A stretch of DNA of 24,233 bases from Hyphococcus sp. (GCA_021604605.1 BQJH01000013.1:1-24233); one strand, 5' to 3'; shown: positions 1-8,220, counted from the stretch's first letter. Program-made: numbers and translations. The notes: generated from the letters alone by a model not told the origin.

Positions 1-146
1 GTCTCGCAAAAACTGCAGGTCTGATAACAGTGCCGTTTACTGAGCCTGTCCCGGCGAGAAAAATTGGCGTTGCCTGGCGTAAAGGCTCCGGCCGGGGTGA
101 TGAGGCCAACGCCGTCGCAAATATCATAAAAAATGTGCTGGGGTAG
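1..146 (+). CDS. LysR-type transcriptional regulator, C-terminal fragment
   Basis: The gene is cut by the left edge of the window. About 47 codons are readable, in the frame beginning at base 3 and ending at TAG 144-146. The peptide contains VPFTEPVPARKIGVAWRKG and ends NIIKNVLG. The pattern RxIGxAWRKxSxR followed by a short helix is typical of the end of the effector-binding domain of LysR-family regulators, particularly the OxyR (hydrogen-peroxide-inducible) branch. The DNA-binding domain and the cysteines that would settle an OxyR assignment lie outside the window, so the subfamily is only a suggestion. No intrinsic terminator with a T-run follows on this strand. Confidence 0.55.
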   Translation, partial: LAKTAGLITVPFTEPVPARKIGVAWRKGSGRGDEANAVANIIKNVLG

Positions 147-309
147 GGGCTAGATAAGCCGGGTGAACTTCCAGCACACAGGGGCGTCGACTCACCTCAG
201 GTTTACGCTTGTTCAACATCATAAATACCCTGCTCGGCTTATTGCTGGTTGCGCTAAAATAACCATGATTTTTATAAACGGCCTGCAAAATTGAAGCAGG
301 GTGAATGTA

Positions 310-1245
310 ATGAAAAAGAAAAGCCTGATTATAGCGACGGCAATAACAGTCATTTTGGTCGGTGTGGGTATTTTTAGTTTTGATCGGTTGCGCAGTGGCA
401 GAGGCACGCTGGCTGATGGCTCCATGATGGTAAAAGATTTCGACATTAATTATTCCCCGGTTGGAGGCTCGCGCATCTATTACAGTTATCATGGAACTGA
501 TCTGCCGGATATTTATCTCAAGCCGGATGGCGGCGAAGAGATCAATCTTACAGATTCCAATAGAACCTGGGACATTGAGCCAGACTATAGTCCGGATGGA
601 CGCAGCATTGTCTATTCATCTGGTAAGTCCATGCCCAGCCTTGGTCTGCGAATGATGGATGCTGATGGGGCTAACAATCACGCTTTTTACGACCGCCCCG
701 GGAGTGAAGTGGGGGCAAGTTGGTCTCCTGACGGCAAGAAAATAGCTTTTACCTCCTACAATCAACGAACAATGTTGTCGGATATTTATGTGATTGATTA
801 TGATGGAAGTAACCTCAAAAACTTAACGTCGGACTTGCCTGGCGCTTCTACAGGGGCTTCATGGTCTCATGATGGCGATATCATCGTGTTTGATCACGCC
901 GAAAATCCCAAAGGTGAAAAACAAATTTATGCAATGCGTGCTGACGGGCAGAACAAAGTGCAACTGACCTTCTCGCCTTTGTCAAAATTCGGACCGCATT
1001 TCACACCAAATGAGGGTGGTATTATTTTCACAGCTGAGGTTGATGGGTATGCGCAACTTTTTCTTATGCCAGCAAGTGGTTTGGATTCAAAATCAAACGG
1101 CATTCGCTTGACAGAAGAAAATAATCAGCATGCATATTTCCCTAGTTTCTCACCCGATGGCCAAGTTCTGTACTACTCGACCGGAGATTGGGACACCGGA
1201 TTTTCAATAGCGTCAATGAAAGTCCCGGAAGCGAAAACCGAGTAA
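310..1245 (+). CDS. Membrane-anchored TolB/PD40-type beta-propeller protein
   Basis: A protein of 311 residues. It starts with a lysine cluster and one hydrophobic stretch (residues about 5-23), which acts as a signal anchor or signal peptide, so the rest should be periplasmic. The body is made of WD40-like PD40 repeats with the signature F/WSPDGxxIxF: DYSPDGRSIVYSS, SWSPDGKKIAFTS, SWSHDGDIIVFD, a degenerate FTPNEGGIIFT and SFSPDGQVLYYST. That is about five to six blades, as in the TolB C-terminal propeller, but the TolB N-terminal domain is absent. ATG 310 is preferred to GTG 301 because AGG at 298-300 is well placed for it. It is the first gene of a same-strand block with a LytS-type kinase, a LytTR regulator and a second PD40 protein. 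A role as sensor or partner of the kinase is inference; its ligand is unknown. Codons are AT-rich compared with the pilus genes. Confidence 0.8.
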   Translation: MKKKSLIIATAITVILVGVGIFSFDRLRSGRGTLADGSMMVKDFDINYSPVGGSRIYYSYHGTDLPDIYLKPDGGEEINLTDSNRTWDIEPDYSPDGRSIVYSSGKSMPSLGLRMMDADGANNHAFYDRPGSEVGASWSPDGKKIAFTSYNQRTMLSDIYVIDYDGSNLKNLTSDLPGASTGASWSHDGDIIVFDHAENPKGEKQIYAMRADGQNKVQLTFSPLSKFGPHFTPNEGGIIFTAEVDGYAQLFLMPASGLDSKSNGIRLTEENNQHAYFPSFSPDGQVLYYSTGDWDTGFSIASMKVPEAKTE

Positions 1246-1266
1246 CGCAATACCGAGAAGCTAATG

Positions 1267-1284
1267 AATGCACATTTGTGCATT
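1267..1284. promoter_or_regulatory. 18-bp palindrome, candidate operator of the kinase-regulator genes
   Basis: AATGCACA-TT-TGTGCATT is a perfect 8-bp inverted repeat with a 2-bp centre. It lies in the 91-bp gap between the first propeller gene and the histidine kinase gene, ending 4 bp before a TATACT -10-like element at 1289-1294. It is therefore where a dimeric regulator would overlap the -35 region. A second short palindrome, ATGCT-G-AGCAT, follows at 1295-1305. No T-run follows, so it is not a terminator. Which protein binds is unknown; LytTR proteins usually bind direct repeats rather than perfect palindromes. Confidence 0.5.
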
Positions 1285-1288
1285 TGTA

Positions 1289-1294
1289 TATACT
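1289..1294 (+). promoter_or_regulatory. Candidate -10 element upstream of the histidine kinase
   Basis: TATACT matches the sigma-70-type -10 consensus at five of six positions and lies 42 bp before the preferred kinase start. No good -35 hexamer is seen 16-18 bp upstream; that position is occupied by the 18-bp palindrome. This would fit a regulator-dependent promoter, but the call rests on sequence resemblance only. Confidence 0.35.
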
Positions 1295-1336
1295 ATGCTG
1301 AGCATGATTTCTTGGCAGCGGTGTCTGGAGTTTAAT

Positions 1337-2440
1337 ATGCTCAATCTTAAATCAGCCTCTTTTCATGAAAAAGAGATGCCTCCAATTGAATATGAAGCTG
1401 AACCTAAAATATCCATCATCCTGCTTCTGATTGTTATCATTGCCTTGCTGCAGCTGGTTTATTTTAAAACTGCGGCTGCCTTGAGGGGGTATGGTGATTT
1501 CAACTTATTCTCATCATTGATTAGCTCTGATTTTCTTTTTAATTTGACGGTTACAGCGATCGTCGTATCGCTGCATATCGGTGTGTCAAAAGTCTTGCGC
1601 AATACTATTCCTGAGCAAAATGTGAAAGCACGATATGCTTTGCAGTTTGTGCTTTCTGGCGCCCTCGCGGCGTCGGGAGCGGCTTTATGCAATTGGGTTT
1701 ATAGTGCGGTCATATATAATTTCGGCGCTCCGTCTGCGTCTGTCTTGTTTGATGTTGCTGTCTTGGCGTTCATGACCCCCATCATACTCACGGGATTGCT
1801 GGATTCATTTTATTATCGCGGTCAGTGGCTAAGTGAGCAATATCAAAAAGAGCTATCGCAGCGTGAGATGATTGATGCGAAATTTGACGCGCTTAAAAGT
1901 CAGCTGAGCCCACACTTTGTATTTAACAGCTTTAATACATTGGGTGCGATCATAACAGAAAGCCCACAGCGTGCGCAGGCCTTCCTCACTCATTTGTCTG
2001 CGGTCTATCGGTATCTTTTGGAGAACAATGATAAAGACACAGTCTCACTCGGTGCAGAGTTGGATTGCGTTGCGGCTCTTTTATCTTTGTATGAAGACCG
2101 CCATCCCGGGGTCATGACTATTGATCTTGAGGTGACAAAAGCCCAACGTGAACTGCTGGTTGTTCCACTTACGTTGCACACATTAATTGAGAACGTTTTT
2201 AAACATAACCGCCTCACAGCGAAATCGCCTATTGAGTTAAAAATAGAAGTGCAAAATGATGAGTTGTTGATTGTTGAAAACAGTTATCGTCCCAAACTTG
2301 ATGTTGAATCTCATCAGGTTGGTTTGGAAAATTTATCTCAGCGTTATTTTCTATTACTACATAAACGCCCAAATATTATCAGCACCAATGAAGTATTCCG
2401 TGTTGAGGTTCCGTTAGTAACGAAGGGAGCCGCTACGTGA
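1337..2440 (+). CDS. LytS/YehU-type sensor histidine kinase
   Basis: A protein of 367 residues. The N-terminal half has four hydrophobic segments (around residues 25-45, 60-80, 95-125 and 135-155) with short connecting loops and no recognisable sensor domain. A coiled-coil-like stretch leads to the His_kinase (PF06580) H-box LSPHFVFNSFNTLG with phospho-acceptor His193. The N-box LIENVFKHN and a reduced G-box QVGLENLSQRY follow, as in LytS-family ATPase domains. ATG 1337 is preferred because GGAG lies 6 bp upstream; the in-frame ATG 1268 falls inside a palindrome and has no ribosome-binding site. The stop overlaps the start of the LytTR regulator gene (GTGA), so the two are coupled and form a cognate pair. 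With so little periplasmic sequence of its own, sensing through a partner such as the neighbouring propellers is plausible but unproven. Confidence 0.9.
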   Translation: MLNLKSASFHEKEMPPIEYEAEPKISIILLLIVIIALLQLVYFKTAAALRGYGDFNLFSSLISSDFLFNLTVTAIVVSLHIGVSKVLRNTIPEQNVKARYALQFVLSGALAASGAALCNWVYSAVIYNFGAPSASVLFDVAVLAFMTPIILTGLLDSFYYRGQWLSEQYQKELSQREMIDAKFDALKSQLSPHFVFNSFNTLGAIITESPQRAQAFLTHLSAVYRYLLENNDKDTVSLGAELDCVAALLSLYEDRHPGVMTIDLEVTKAQRELLVVPLTLHTLIENVFKHNRLTAKSPIELKIEVQNDELLIVENSYRPKLDVESHQVGLENLSQRYFLLLHKRPNIISTNEVFRVEVPLVTKGAAT

Positions 2441-3195
2441 TCAATATTTTGATTGTCGAAGATGAGCCCCTTGCTGTTGAGCGGTTAAAGGAGATGCTTG
2501 ATCATGTTGCGCCTGGTAATAATGTTGTAGGGGCGACTACATCGGTAGGTGAAACACTTCAATTTTTTCAGAATAACCCTGCGCCAGACCTTATCCTGAT
2601 GGATATCAGTTTGGCTGACGGCAGTTGCTTTTCTATTTTTGAAGTATGCGATGTTATGGCGCCGGTAATATTTTGCACGGCGTATGACAAATATGCTTTG
2701 GATGCCTTTCAAACAAACGGGATCGCTTATTTATTAAAACCCGTAACCGAGACTGATCTGCGAAATGCGCTGGGTAAATTAGATCAATTGCGCGAAACGT
2801 TGAATAGGTCGGGAAAGGGAGTGCAACAGTCTTTCCGTAAAATTGGTCTCGGAGAGAGCGAATTTAAGTCGCGATTTTTGATCAAGGCTGGTGACAAATT
2901 GCTGCCTGTACCAACGTCTCAACTGGCCTGTTTTATTGCCGAAGAGCATGGCTTGAAAGTATATATGCTCAATGGAAGCAGCTACTATCTCGATTACACT
3001 CTTGCCGAGTTGGAAGAAATCCTGGACCCGAGCCAGTTTTTTCGAATTAGCCGTCAGGCAATCGTGGCTTGTGAAGCCGTGATATCCGTTACCTCGAATA
3101 TACGCGGGGCCGTTGTCAGTATCGATGCTGTCTCTGGGAGTATACCTGTCGCCAGAGACAGGGCGAAAAATTTTCGAGAGTGGTTGGGGCAGTAA
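2437..3195 (+). CDS. LytTR-family response regulator
   Basis: A protein of 252 residues. The receiver domain (about 1-120) has the acidic pair in VEDEP, phospho-acceptor Asp56 in LILMDISLADG, the T/S position in FCTAYDKYAL and Lys101 in LLKPV. A LytTR DNA-binding domain (about 148-250) follows, with FLIKAGDKLLPV, the conserved Y/F-x-R core as FFRISRQAIV, and a C-terminal PVARDRAKNFREWL. This is the AlgR/LytR/YehT architecture. GTG 2437 overlaps the kinase stop and is preceded by AAGGGAG. The kinase should phosphorylate Asp56. LytTR proteins bind paired direct-repeat boxes in target promoters. Targets here are unknown, but the two flanking propeller genes are obvious candidates. Confidence 0.93.
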   Translation: MINILIVEDEPLAVERLKEMLDHVAPGNNVVGATTSVGETLQFFQNNPAPDLILMDISLADGSCFSIFEVCDVMAPVIFCTAYDKYALDAFQTNGIAYLLKPVTETDLRNALGKLDQLRETLNRSGKGVQQSFRKIGLGESEFKSRFLIKAGDKLLPVPTSQLACFIAEEHGLKVYMLNGSSYYLDYTLAELEEILDPSQFFRISRQAIVACEAVISVTSNIRGAVVSIDAVSGSIPVARDRAKNFREWLGQ

Positions 3196-3230
3196 TATTG
3201 AGCGTTTCGCTTAGGCAAGAGGGAAAAATC

Positions 3231-4187
3231 ATGCGACGAAGAAAGTTACTAATTGTAATATTTTTTTTGGCGACATTTTTCGTCGTACCAGCTCACTCAA
3301 ATGAGCTTGTTGGTGAGATTTTATTTTACAGTGAGGCGCAAAAAGGTGGGCAGCTTTATATTTTAAACTTGGAGAGCAAAACTATTCGGCCTGTAGGGCG
3401 TTCAGGCAGTCGGCCAGACCATTATCCACGCTGGTCACATGATGGAAAGAAAATTGTATTTGAATCTTATCGGGCAGGGGGGTGGCATCCTTGGATGATG
3501 AATGCCGATGGATCAGGTGCGCGCCGCATCAGCAATGCGCCAGCATACAATACAAAATTTTATGAGTTCGACCCTAGTTTCGCACCTGATGGCAATACAA
3601 TTATTTTTGTACGTAATTTTGATCTATATAGCGTGACGTTGAGTGATGAGACGCCACGGAGAATAGGTCGCCCAACGCAAGAGTTATTAGAGTCTTCGCC
3701 TGTATTTTCTCCAGATATGAAGCGCATCGCATTTGATGCGTATCGGCGCGAAGATGAAACCGTCCACATATATATTGTACACTCAGATGGTGACGCGTTG
3801 CAGCAGCTTACGATGGGTGAGAGTAAAAATATGGCGCCAGTCTGGTCACCTGACGGCAGCAAAATATTATTTTATTCTGATCGTGATGGAAGTATGGAGC
3901 TCTATGAAATAGAAGTATCCAGCAAAGAAATTCGTAAAGTTATCCAGGCGAAGGCAGCTAAAGAAGCTGGATTTACCAAAGCTGCCCTCGTTGATCCATG
4001 GGATAATGATAATGGTGCAACTCTTCAATATCGTGCGTCTTATTCTCCTGATGGGCGGTGGATAGTTTTTAGTAGGGATATTAACCGAGATAGAGAGCTA
4101 TTTATTACGAATGCTGCTGGTACAGAAATCAGGCAGATATTATCGCAAAAGGGACACGACGGATTTCCTGAATGGCGACCTAACTAG
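3231..4187 (+). CDS. Secreted TolB/PD40-type beta-propeller protein
   Basis: A protein of 318 residues with a clear signal peptide: a basic start MRRRK, a hydrophobic core, and a likely cut after AHS around residue 24. The mature part carries PD40 repeats RWSHDGKKIVFES, SFAPDGNTIIFVR, VFSPDMKRIAFDA, VWSPDGSKILFYS and SYSPDGRWIVFSR, giving a propeller of about six blades resembling the TolB C-terminal domain and not preceded by the TolB N-domain. ATG 3231 has AAGAGGG 7 bp upstream; the longer frame from 3180 overlaps the regulator gene and lacks a site. It starts 35 bp after the LytTR gene and so is probably co-transcribed. Codons are strongly AT-rich. It may be a periplasmic sensor partner or an output of the two-component pair. 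The gene converges with the permease, leaving a 16-bp gap and no visible terminator. Confidence 0.83.
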   Translation: MRRRKLLIVIFFLATFFVVPAHSNELVGEILFYSEAQKGGQLYILNLESKTIRPVGRSGSRPDHYPRWSHDGKKIVFESYRAGGWHPWMMNADGSGARRISNAPAYNTKFYEFDPSFAPDGNTIIFVRNFDLYSVTLSDETPRRIGRPTQELLESSPVFSPDMKRIAFDAYRREDETVHIYIVHSDGDALQQLTMGESKNMAPVWSPDGSKILFYSDRDGSMELYEIEVSSKEIRKVIQAKAAKEAGFTKAALVDPWDNDNGATLQYRASYSPDGRWIVFSRDINRDRELFITNAAGTEIRQILSQKGHDGFPEWRPN

Positions 4188-4203
4188 AGAAAATTACAGG
4201 CCG

Positions 4204-5307
4204 TCAGTGCTTTATATCCGCAATCTTTCCATCATCAGAGAGCATGATCGCAATGGGCCGTGTCGATTGAAACTGGGTCAGGATCAACATCACCGTGACA
4301 GTGATGGGCACGCTGAGAAGGAGGCCGGCAAAGCCCCACAATGTTCCCCAGACACTGAGAGAAAACAAAATCACCAACGGGCTGAGGTTTAGTGTGCGCC
4401 CTACTAGGCGGGGTTCAATGCCATTGCTCATGACTTGCTCAGCGCCGATAAGGCTGACGAGTGCGATTGTCGCCATGCGCAGACCACCACCATCGGGCTG
4501 CACCAGCGCCAGCAATACCGGCAGGGTAATCGCTGATGCGGCGCCAAAGATCGGAATATAATTCAAAACGAAGATCAACAGCGCCCAGAACCCGGCGAAT
4601 TGAATGCCGATAAATGACATGATCACAAAGCTGATGGTGGCGGTGATTAAATTGCTGACTGTTTTGACCGTAATATATTGGCGCACCAAAACGCCAATGT
4701 CAGAGATTGTTTCATTGATGGCGCGACGCTCCTGATCTGTTGCGCCAAGAAGGCTGATTTTTTTGAAGATGCGGCCGCGCTCTATCAACATAAAAACGAG
4801 ATACAGAAAAATCGTAATAAAAGTCACGAAGTTTGACGTAATAGAAGAAAGGCTGCTGGCCATACGAGACAGGAGCGGTCGAATGAGGTCGAGGGCGGAC
4901 TGCTGAAGTTGCTCAACACTGCCTATGAGTTCGGGCGGGATAAAATTATTAGAGCGGACGAAGGCGAGGCCATCGTTTATGATCGCGCGCAACCGCAGCT
5001 CATAGCTTGGCCACTCAGCAAGCAAAGTTTCAACGTTGGACTTAATGATCTCGACAAAAATCATGGCCCCGACGCCAATCAGAGCAAAGGCTATTAAAAA
5101 CCCGAACCAATCCGGGAGATATTTGCCTATGAAGGGTGTGCGGCGCACATTTTCCTTCAGCATAAAGATCAGGAAACACAAAAATCCGGCGATGACCAAA
5201 GGGATCAGGACTCCCCTGCCGATATAGGCGATAAGCCCGATCAAAACGGCGATAGCGAGACCATAAAATGTACGGGCGAGCCCAGCCTGATTTGCACTTT
5301 CCGCCAT
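4204..5307 (-). CDS. AI-2E/PerM-family membrane permease
   Basis: A protein of 367 residues with the AI-2E_transport family (PF01594) layout. There is a pair of N-terminal membrane segments (about 8-45), a third near 60-85, a soluble amphipathic stretch, then four to five C-terminal segments. Family signatures are NYIPIFGAASAITLPV and, near the end, RLVGRTLNLSPLVILFSL followed by WGFAGLLLSVP. Members have been linked to autoinducer-2 export, Na+/H+ antiport and general export, so no substrate is assigned. The start with GAGGGAGAAA just upstream is used; the frame continues 29 codons further upstream without a ribosome-binding site and would run into the divergent pabB region. It stands alone, convergent with the propeller gene and divergent from pabB. 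Confidence 0.88.
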   Translation of the reverse strand: MAESANQAGLARTFYGLAIAVLIGLIAYIGRGVLIPLVIAGFLCFLIFMLKENVRRTPFIGKYLPDWFGFLIAFALIGVGAMIFVEIIKSNVETLLAEWPSYELRLRAIINDGLAFVRSNNFIPPELIGSVEQLQQSALDLIRPLLSRMASSLSSITSNFVTFITIFLYLVFMLIERGRIFKKISLLGATDQERRAINETISDIGVLVRQYITVKTVSNLITATISFVIMSFIGIQFAGFWALLIFVLNYIPIFGAASAITLPVLLALVQPDGGGLRMATIALVSLIGAEQVMSNGIEPRLVGRTLNLSPLVILFSLSVWGTLWGFAGLLLSVPITVTVMLILTQFQSTRPIAIMLSDDGKIADIKH

Positions 5308-5423
5308 GATTTTCTCCCTCTGCGCCAATGACATCCGATAAGCGTATTCGCGGCTGATCGCTATAGACAATGGGGGTGGAAAAGCTCTTTTCAACCGGCG
5401 GCAGGGCGCTTAGGACTTTGCCT

Positions 5424-6776
5424 ATGTTCTGTTGGGAAATTGACTGGCGGGCGCCTTATACAGCGTTTGCGCCATTAGCGGGCAAGCCTCATGCGCATCT
5501 TCTGCATGGTGGGGACCATGCTCGCTCGCAATGGTCAATTATCGCGGCCTTTCCCAGTCATGTTTTCACCTGTGGCGATGACGGCGACAGATGGTTGAAA
5601 GATGTGCAGGATGCGATTGACGGGCGAACTCAAAATAATCTTACTGGTGAATCTAATTGTGATGCATGGCCTTTGCCTAAGGCAGCGCCGTTTACGTCTG
5701 GTTTGATCGGGTACGTAGGGTATGAGGCCTTGCAGTCCACAGAGCCATCACTTGATTTGCCACAAAGCCCGCACGCTCTCCCGAATGGCGTATTTGGTGT
5801 CTATGATTGTGCGGCGGTTTTTTCTCGTGAGGATCGCCGGGCATTTATTGTTGGGCGTGATGAGGCGGCAGGGCGCCAGCTGCGTGATGCGCTGGGTCGC
5901 GAGAGACCATCCGCACCGTCTTTGCCAAAATTTTCCGCGCCCAACGCTAATTTCACTCAGAGCGAGTATGAAAATGCTGTCCGTGATGTGATTGCCCGAA
6001 TTGAAGATGGCGACTTTTATCAGGTCAACATTGCCCAAAGGCTGAGCGTTACAACAGATGACCCATATCAGCCGTATGACTTGTTCCGTATTATGGCTGC
6101 GAGAAGTGATGCGCCTTTTGCTGCGTGTCTGCACTATGCTGATGGTGTGATTGTTTCCAACTCTCCGGAAAGGTTTTTCCGTGTTAGCAATGGCGCTAAT
6201 GGCATCCGGCGAATTGTAACGGAACCGATTAAGGGAACGCGGCCGCGCGGCAAAAACGTTACGGAAGATGAGGCGTTGCAACGGGATTTGCTTGCTGACC
6301 CAAAAGACCGTGCTGAAAATATCATGATCGCAGATCTTTTACGCAATGATCTATCGAAGGTTTGCAAAGACGGGTCGATTAAAGAGGATGCAGTGTGTGA
6401 ACTTTTAAGTATTTCGTCGGTTCATCACCTTGTCTCGCGTATCAGCGGTGCGTTGCGTGACGGGGTGACAGTCACAGACATTTTCCGGGCGCTTTTTCCT
6501 TGCGGGTCAATCACGGGCGCCCCGAAAATTGCAGCAATGGAGGTGATCGCCGATGTAGAGCAATCTGGGCGAGGACCTTACTGTGGCGCTATCGGTTATA
6601 TCAACGACAATGGAGACGCTGACTTTTCTGTTGCGATCAGAACTTTGATAGCAGACAGGCAATTGCAGTCCGTTTCTATTCCTGTCGGTGGGGGGATAAC
6701 TTTACGATCTAATCCGAAAGCTGAGTATCAGGAAACGCTAACGAAGGCGCAGAGCGCATTGGATGCTCTCTTATGA
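5424..6776 (+). CDS. pabB: Aminodeoxychorismate synthase component I (PabB)
   Basis: A protein of 450 residues of the chorismate-binding (anthranilate synthase component I-like) family. PabB converts chorismate plus ammonia, supplied by PabA, to 4-amino-4-deoxychorismate for folate synthesis. The diagnostic motif is PIKGTRPRG with Lys270, the lysine typical of PabB where TrpE has alanine. Other family motifs are FYQVNIAQRL, SPERFFRV, DRAENIMIADLLRNDL, FPCGSITGAPK and the final GGGITLRSNPKAEYQET. The start is taken at ATG 5424, with a weak AGGA 8 bp upstream; ATG 5370 in frame has no site. The stop overlaps the pabA start (ATGA), so PabB and PabA are translationally coupled. The 116-bp gap to the divergent permease should hold the operon promoter, but no convincing -35/-10 pair was picked out. 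Confidence 0.93.
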   Translation: MFCWEIDWRAPYTAFAPLAGKPHAHLLHGGDHARSQWSIIAAFPSHVFTCGDDGDRWLKDVQDAIDGRTQNNLTGESNCDAWPLPKAAPFTSGLIGYVGYEALQSTEPSLDLPQSPHALPNGVFGVYDCAAVFSREDRRAFIVGRDEAAGRQLRDALGRERPSAPSLPKFSAPNANFTQSEYENAVRDVIARIEDGDFYQVNIAQRLSVTTDDPYQPYDLFRIMAARSDAPFAACLHYADGVIVSNSPERFFRVSNGANGIRRIVTEPIKGTRPRGKNVTEDEALQRDLLADPKDRAENIMIADLLRNDLSKVCKDGSIKEDAVCELLSISSVHHLVSRISGALRDGVTVTDIFRALFPCGSITGAPKIAAMEVIADVEQSGRGPYCGAIGYINDNGDADFSVAIRTLIADRQLQSVSIPVGGGITLRSNPKAEYQETLTKAQSALDALL

Positions 6777-7363
6777 TTTTGGTTATCGATAATTACGATT
6801 CATTTGTGCATAATTTGGCTCGCTATTTTCGTGAGGCGGGGGCGGAGACCAAAATCCTGCGTAATGATGCGCTGAGCGTTGATGCGTGTTTAGGATTGAA
6901 CCCGTCAGGTGTGGTTGTCTCTCCAGGCCCGAAGACGCCCACATCTGCAGGAATCTCGTGCGACCTAATTCGTGCTTTGCCAGCGTGCATGCCTTTTTTG
7001 GGCGTTTGCCTCGGGTCACAGTGTCTAGTGGAAGTTTTTGGCGGCAAAACAGGAAAGGCTGCGGAGCCATTACATGGCGAGGCGAGCGCTGTGCATCATC
7101 TGGGCGAGGGAATTTTCAAAAACATTCCATCCCCAATGCTTGCTGGCCGATATCATTCTCTTGCATCAACAATAAGTGCAGATACCCCCTTGGTAAAAAC
7201 AGCCTGGACCGAGAATGGTGCTGTCATGGGCGACATCATGGGTGTCGCCCATAGAGATCGGCCATGGTTTGGCGTACAATTTCACCCTGAGTCGTTGTTG
7301 ACGCCAGATGGGCGGACCATAATTGAGAACTTTCTAGCACTTTGTGCGGGCGAGGGGCAGTGA
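6773..7363 (+). CDS. pabA: Aminodeoxychorismate synthase component II, glutamine amidotransferase (PabA)
   Basis: A protein of 196 residues, the full usual length of a class I glutamine amidotransferase of the PabA/TrpG type. It hydrolyses glutamine and passes ammonia to PabB. It begins MILVIDNYDSFVHNLARYF, a classic PabA/TrpG start. The oxyanion strand is VVSPGPKTP, the nucleophile is Cys79 in GVCLGSQ, and the His171/Glu173 pair lies in FHPESLLTPDG. The elbow reads GSQ where most PabA/TrpG proteins read GHQ; the catalytic triad is intact, so activity is expected. Overlap with pabB upstream (ATGA) and pabC downstream (GTGA) marks a coupled operon. Its location between pabB and pabC argues for a dedicated PabA rather than a TrpG, though a shared role is possible. 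Confidence 0.92.
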   Translation: MILVIDNYDSFVHNLARYFREAGAETKILRNDALSVDACLGLNPSGVVVSPGPKTPTSAGISCDLIRALPACMPFLGVCLGSQCLVEVFGGKTGKAAEPLHGEASAVHHLGEGIFKNIPSPMLAGRYHSLASTISADTPLVKTAWTENGAVMGDIMGVAHRDRPWFGVQFHPESLLTPDGRTIIENFLALCAGEGQ

Positions 7364-8220
7364 CTTTCTGGTTGAATGGCGAATGGCGGGATGATGAGGT
7401 TGCGATCAATATTCGCGATCGCGGCGTTTTGCTGGGCGATGGTCTATTTGAGACCGTGAGAGTTGAGAAAGGGCATGCTGCATTTTTAAATATGCACCTT
7501 GACCGTCTACGCAACAGTCTTGCAGCTCTGAAAATACCACAAGTGACGCCGGAAGACATGCCGTCGCTCATCAATGAATTGGCCTGTAGAAATGAGTGCA
7601 TCGATCAATCGGCCTCCATGCGCTTGACTATAACAAGGGGTATTTCTGAGCGGGGGCTGGTGTTTTCCAGAGAGCAACAACCCACAGTAGTGATGACGAT
7701 GGCGCCTATTGCATCCCCCAGTGATGCGCCGCTTACATTGATGGTCAGTGCATACCGCAGGGGAATATCAAGCATTATGGCCAGACATAAGACGCTCGGT
7801 TACCTTGATAATATTATGGCGCGGGAAGAGGCTGCTAATGTAAAGGCGGATGACGCCATTATGTTAAATGGAGCGGGACGGGCAGCCTGCGCATCAGCAG
7901 CGAATATTTTCGTCATTACGCCAGAAGGAAAAGTGCTAACGCCGCCACTAGACGAGGGTGCTTTGCCAGGCATTGTCCGGCAGCTCTTGTTGAAGCAAGC
8001 AAAACATTACGGCATTCAGATTTTAGAAACACCAATAGAACGCGACATGTTGACAGGAAATGTGCTGTTTCTTTCAAACAGCTTGATTGGTCTGAGGCGT
8101 GCCTTTCTGGATGAGAGTAATCACAGCACACCTGCCATGGAAAATATATTCACTCAATTGCAAACCTGTTATCAGGATGCGTTCGTTAAATCTTTAGGGC
8201 AAGAGGCAGGGCTTCTGTGA
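7360..8220 (+). CDS. pabC: Aminodeoxychorismate lyase (PabC), class IV aminotransferase fold
   Basis: A protein of 286 residues of the PLP-dependent fold type IV family. PabC eliminates pyruvate from 4-amino-4-deoxychorismate to give p-aminobenzoate. Visible motifs are DRGVLLGDGLFETVRV near the N-terminus, the PLP lysine Lys144 in HKTLGYLDNIMAREEA, ADDAIMLNGAGRAACASAANIF, and GALPGIVRQLLL. Branched-chain and D-amino-acid aminotransferases share the fold, but the operon with pabB and pabA makes PabC by far the best assignment. The start is GTG 7360, whose GTGA overlaps the pabA stop and which has GAGGGG just upstream; TTG 7342 in frame is less likely. Its own stop overlaps the next start in the same way. 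Confidence 0.9.
   Translation: MTFWLNGEWRDDEVAINIRDRGVLLGDGLFETVRVEKGHAAFLNMHLDRLRNSLAALKIPQVTPEDMPSLINELACRNECIDQSASMRLTITRGISERGLVFSREQQPTVVMTMAPIASPSDAPLTLMVSAYRRGISSIMARHKTLGYLDNIMAREEAANVKADDAIMLNGAGRAACASAANIFVITPEGKVLTPPLDEGALPGIVRQLLLKQAKHYGIQILETPIERDMLTGNVLFLSNSLIGLRRAFLDESNHSTPAMENIFTQLQTCYQDAFVKSLGQEAGLL

Noticed and set aside
134..178. Inverted repeat TGTGCTGG...CCAGCACA at the end of the LysR-type gene
   Set aside because: The stem is good but the loop is 29 nt and no T-run follows on the plus strand. The A-run suggesting a minus-strand terminator lies inside the coding region, and no minus-strand gene reads into it.
246..265. TGGTT-N10-AACCA before the first propeller gene as an operator
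   Set aside because: Only five matching bases per arm in AT-rich DNA; not distinguishable from chance.
5748..6281. 177-codon minus-strand frame inside pabB
   Set aside because: Composition is not protein-like, it lies entirely opposite a well-identified gene, and no ribosome-binding site is seen.
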